64,000 nucleotides of DNA from an uncultured Chlorobiota bacterium. Its GTDB lineage: Bacteria; Bacteroidota; Ignavibacteria; UBA10030; UBA6906. Of this stretch, positions 63,938 through 64,000 are shown piece by piece. The notes beneath the pieces were generated by a model. It had not been told where the DNA came from and did no database searches. It saw only the letters and a list, made by a program, of their open reading frames with translations. Positions within the stretch are counted from its first letter, which is position 1. Every line of letters starts with the position of its first letter. The translations under genes were made by a program, and so were the position numbers. The stretch lies in NCBI GenBank assembly GCA_900696645.1, contig CAADGV010000005.1:121724-185723 (forward strand), given 5' to 3'.

Positions 63938-64000
63938 TCTACAGTTTACGGTTGGCTTACAGAACCTTTTGGAGACAAAAGTTCTGATATTAGAATGTTA

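Overview
The window is a chromosomal segment of a Gram-negative bacterium, most likely from the Ignavibacteria/Chlorobi side of the FCB (Bacteroidota-Chlorobiota) group. This placement is inferred from gene order and protein style: a PASTA-bearing FtsI inside the division cluster, an F-type ATPase operon without the beta and epsilon genes, MurE with the meso-diaminopimelate motif DNPR, and lipoprotein and envelope proteins of Gram-negative type. It was not tested by any search. GC is near 50 percent, and many genes begin with GTG or TTG.

Layout. 1-14.7 kb is mixed housekeeping and accessory sequence: an AEC permease cut by the window edge, a BtuF-like binding protein overlapping a deoxynucleoside kinase, a low-GC methyltransferase-like gene between inverted repeats, RNase HI, a TauE/SafE permease, a CtpA protease, Tmk, an ECF sigma factor, a secreted beta-rich protein, a large TPR-CHAT lipoprotein, thrB-thrC and an alpha/beta hydrolase. 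15.1-23.2 kb reads rightward: a glycosyltransferase, an M23 peptidase, a bactofilin and atpZ-I-B-E-F-H-A-G, closed by a strong terminator. 23.2-40.9 kb reads leftward and is a near-complete dcw cluster: mraZ-rsmH-ftsL-ftsI-murE-murF-mraY-murD-ftsW-murG-(PH-like gene)-murC-(shortened murB)-ftsQ-ftsA-ftsZ. 41.0-52.2 kb, also leftward, is the classical origin-side block rpmH-rnpA-yidD-yidC-mnmE-mnmG-rsmG followed by murQ and mfd. 52.2-62.9 kb reads rightward: dnaA, dnaN, recF, a DciA-like gene, gyrB, a two-gene nucleotidyltransferase module and gyrA. A tyrosine recombinase gene follows gyrA at the right edge.

The coding strand flips at about 52.3 kb, DnaA-box-like sites flank dnaA on both sides, and the dnaA-dnaN gap is long and AT-rich, so the replication origin most likely lies here. 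Two parS-like palindromes flank mnmG 5-8 kb away, although parA and parB are not in the window. Peptidoglycan precursor synthesis, the divisome and replication initiation therefore sit side by side, and mraZ has a legible promoter and operator.

The points most worth following are: an internally shortened MurB that lacks its catalytic middle; a toxin-antitoxin-like nucleotidyltransferase pair wedged between gyrB and gyrA; a TPR-CHAT lipoprotein without the usual CHAT cysteine; an uncharacterised PH-like membrane protein inside the dcw cluster; an intrinsic terminator in the rpmH leader; the parS and origin signals; and a cassette-like low-GC gene flanked by palindromes.
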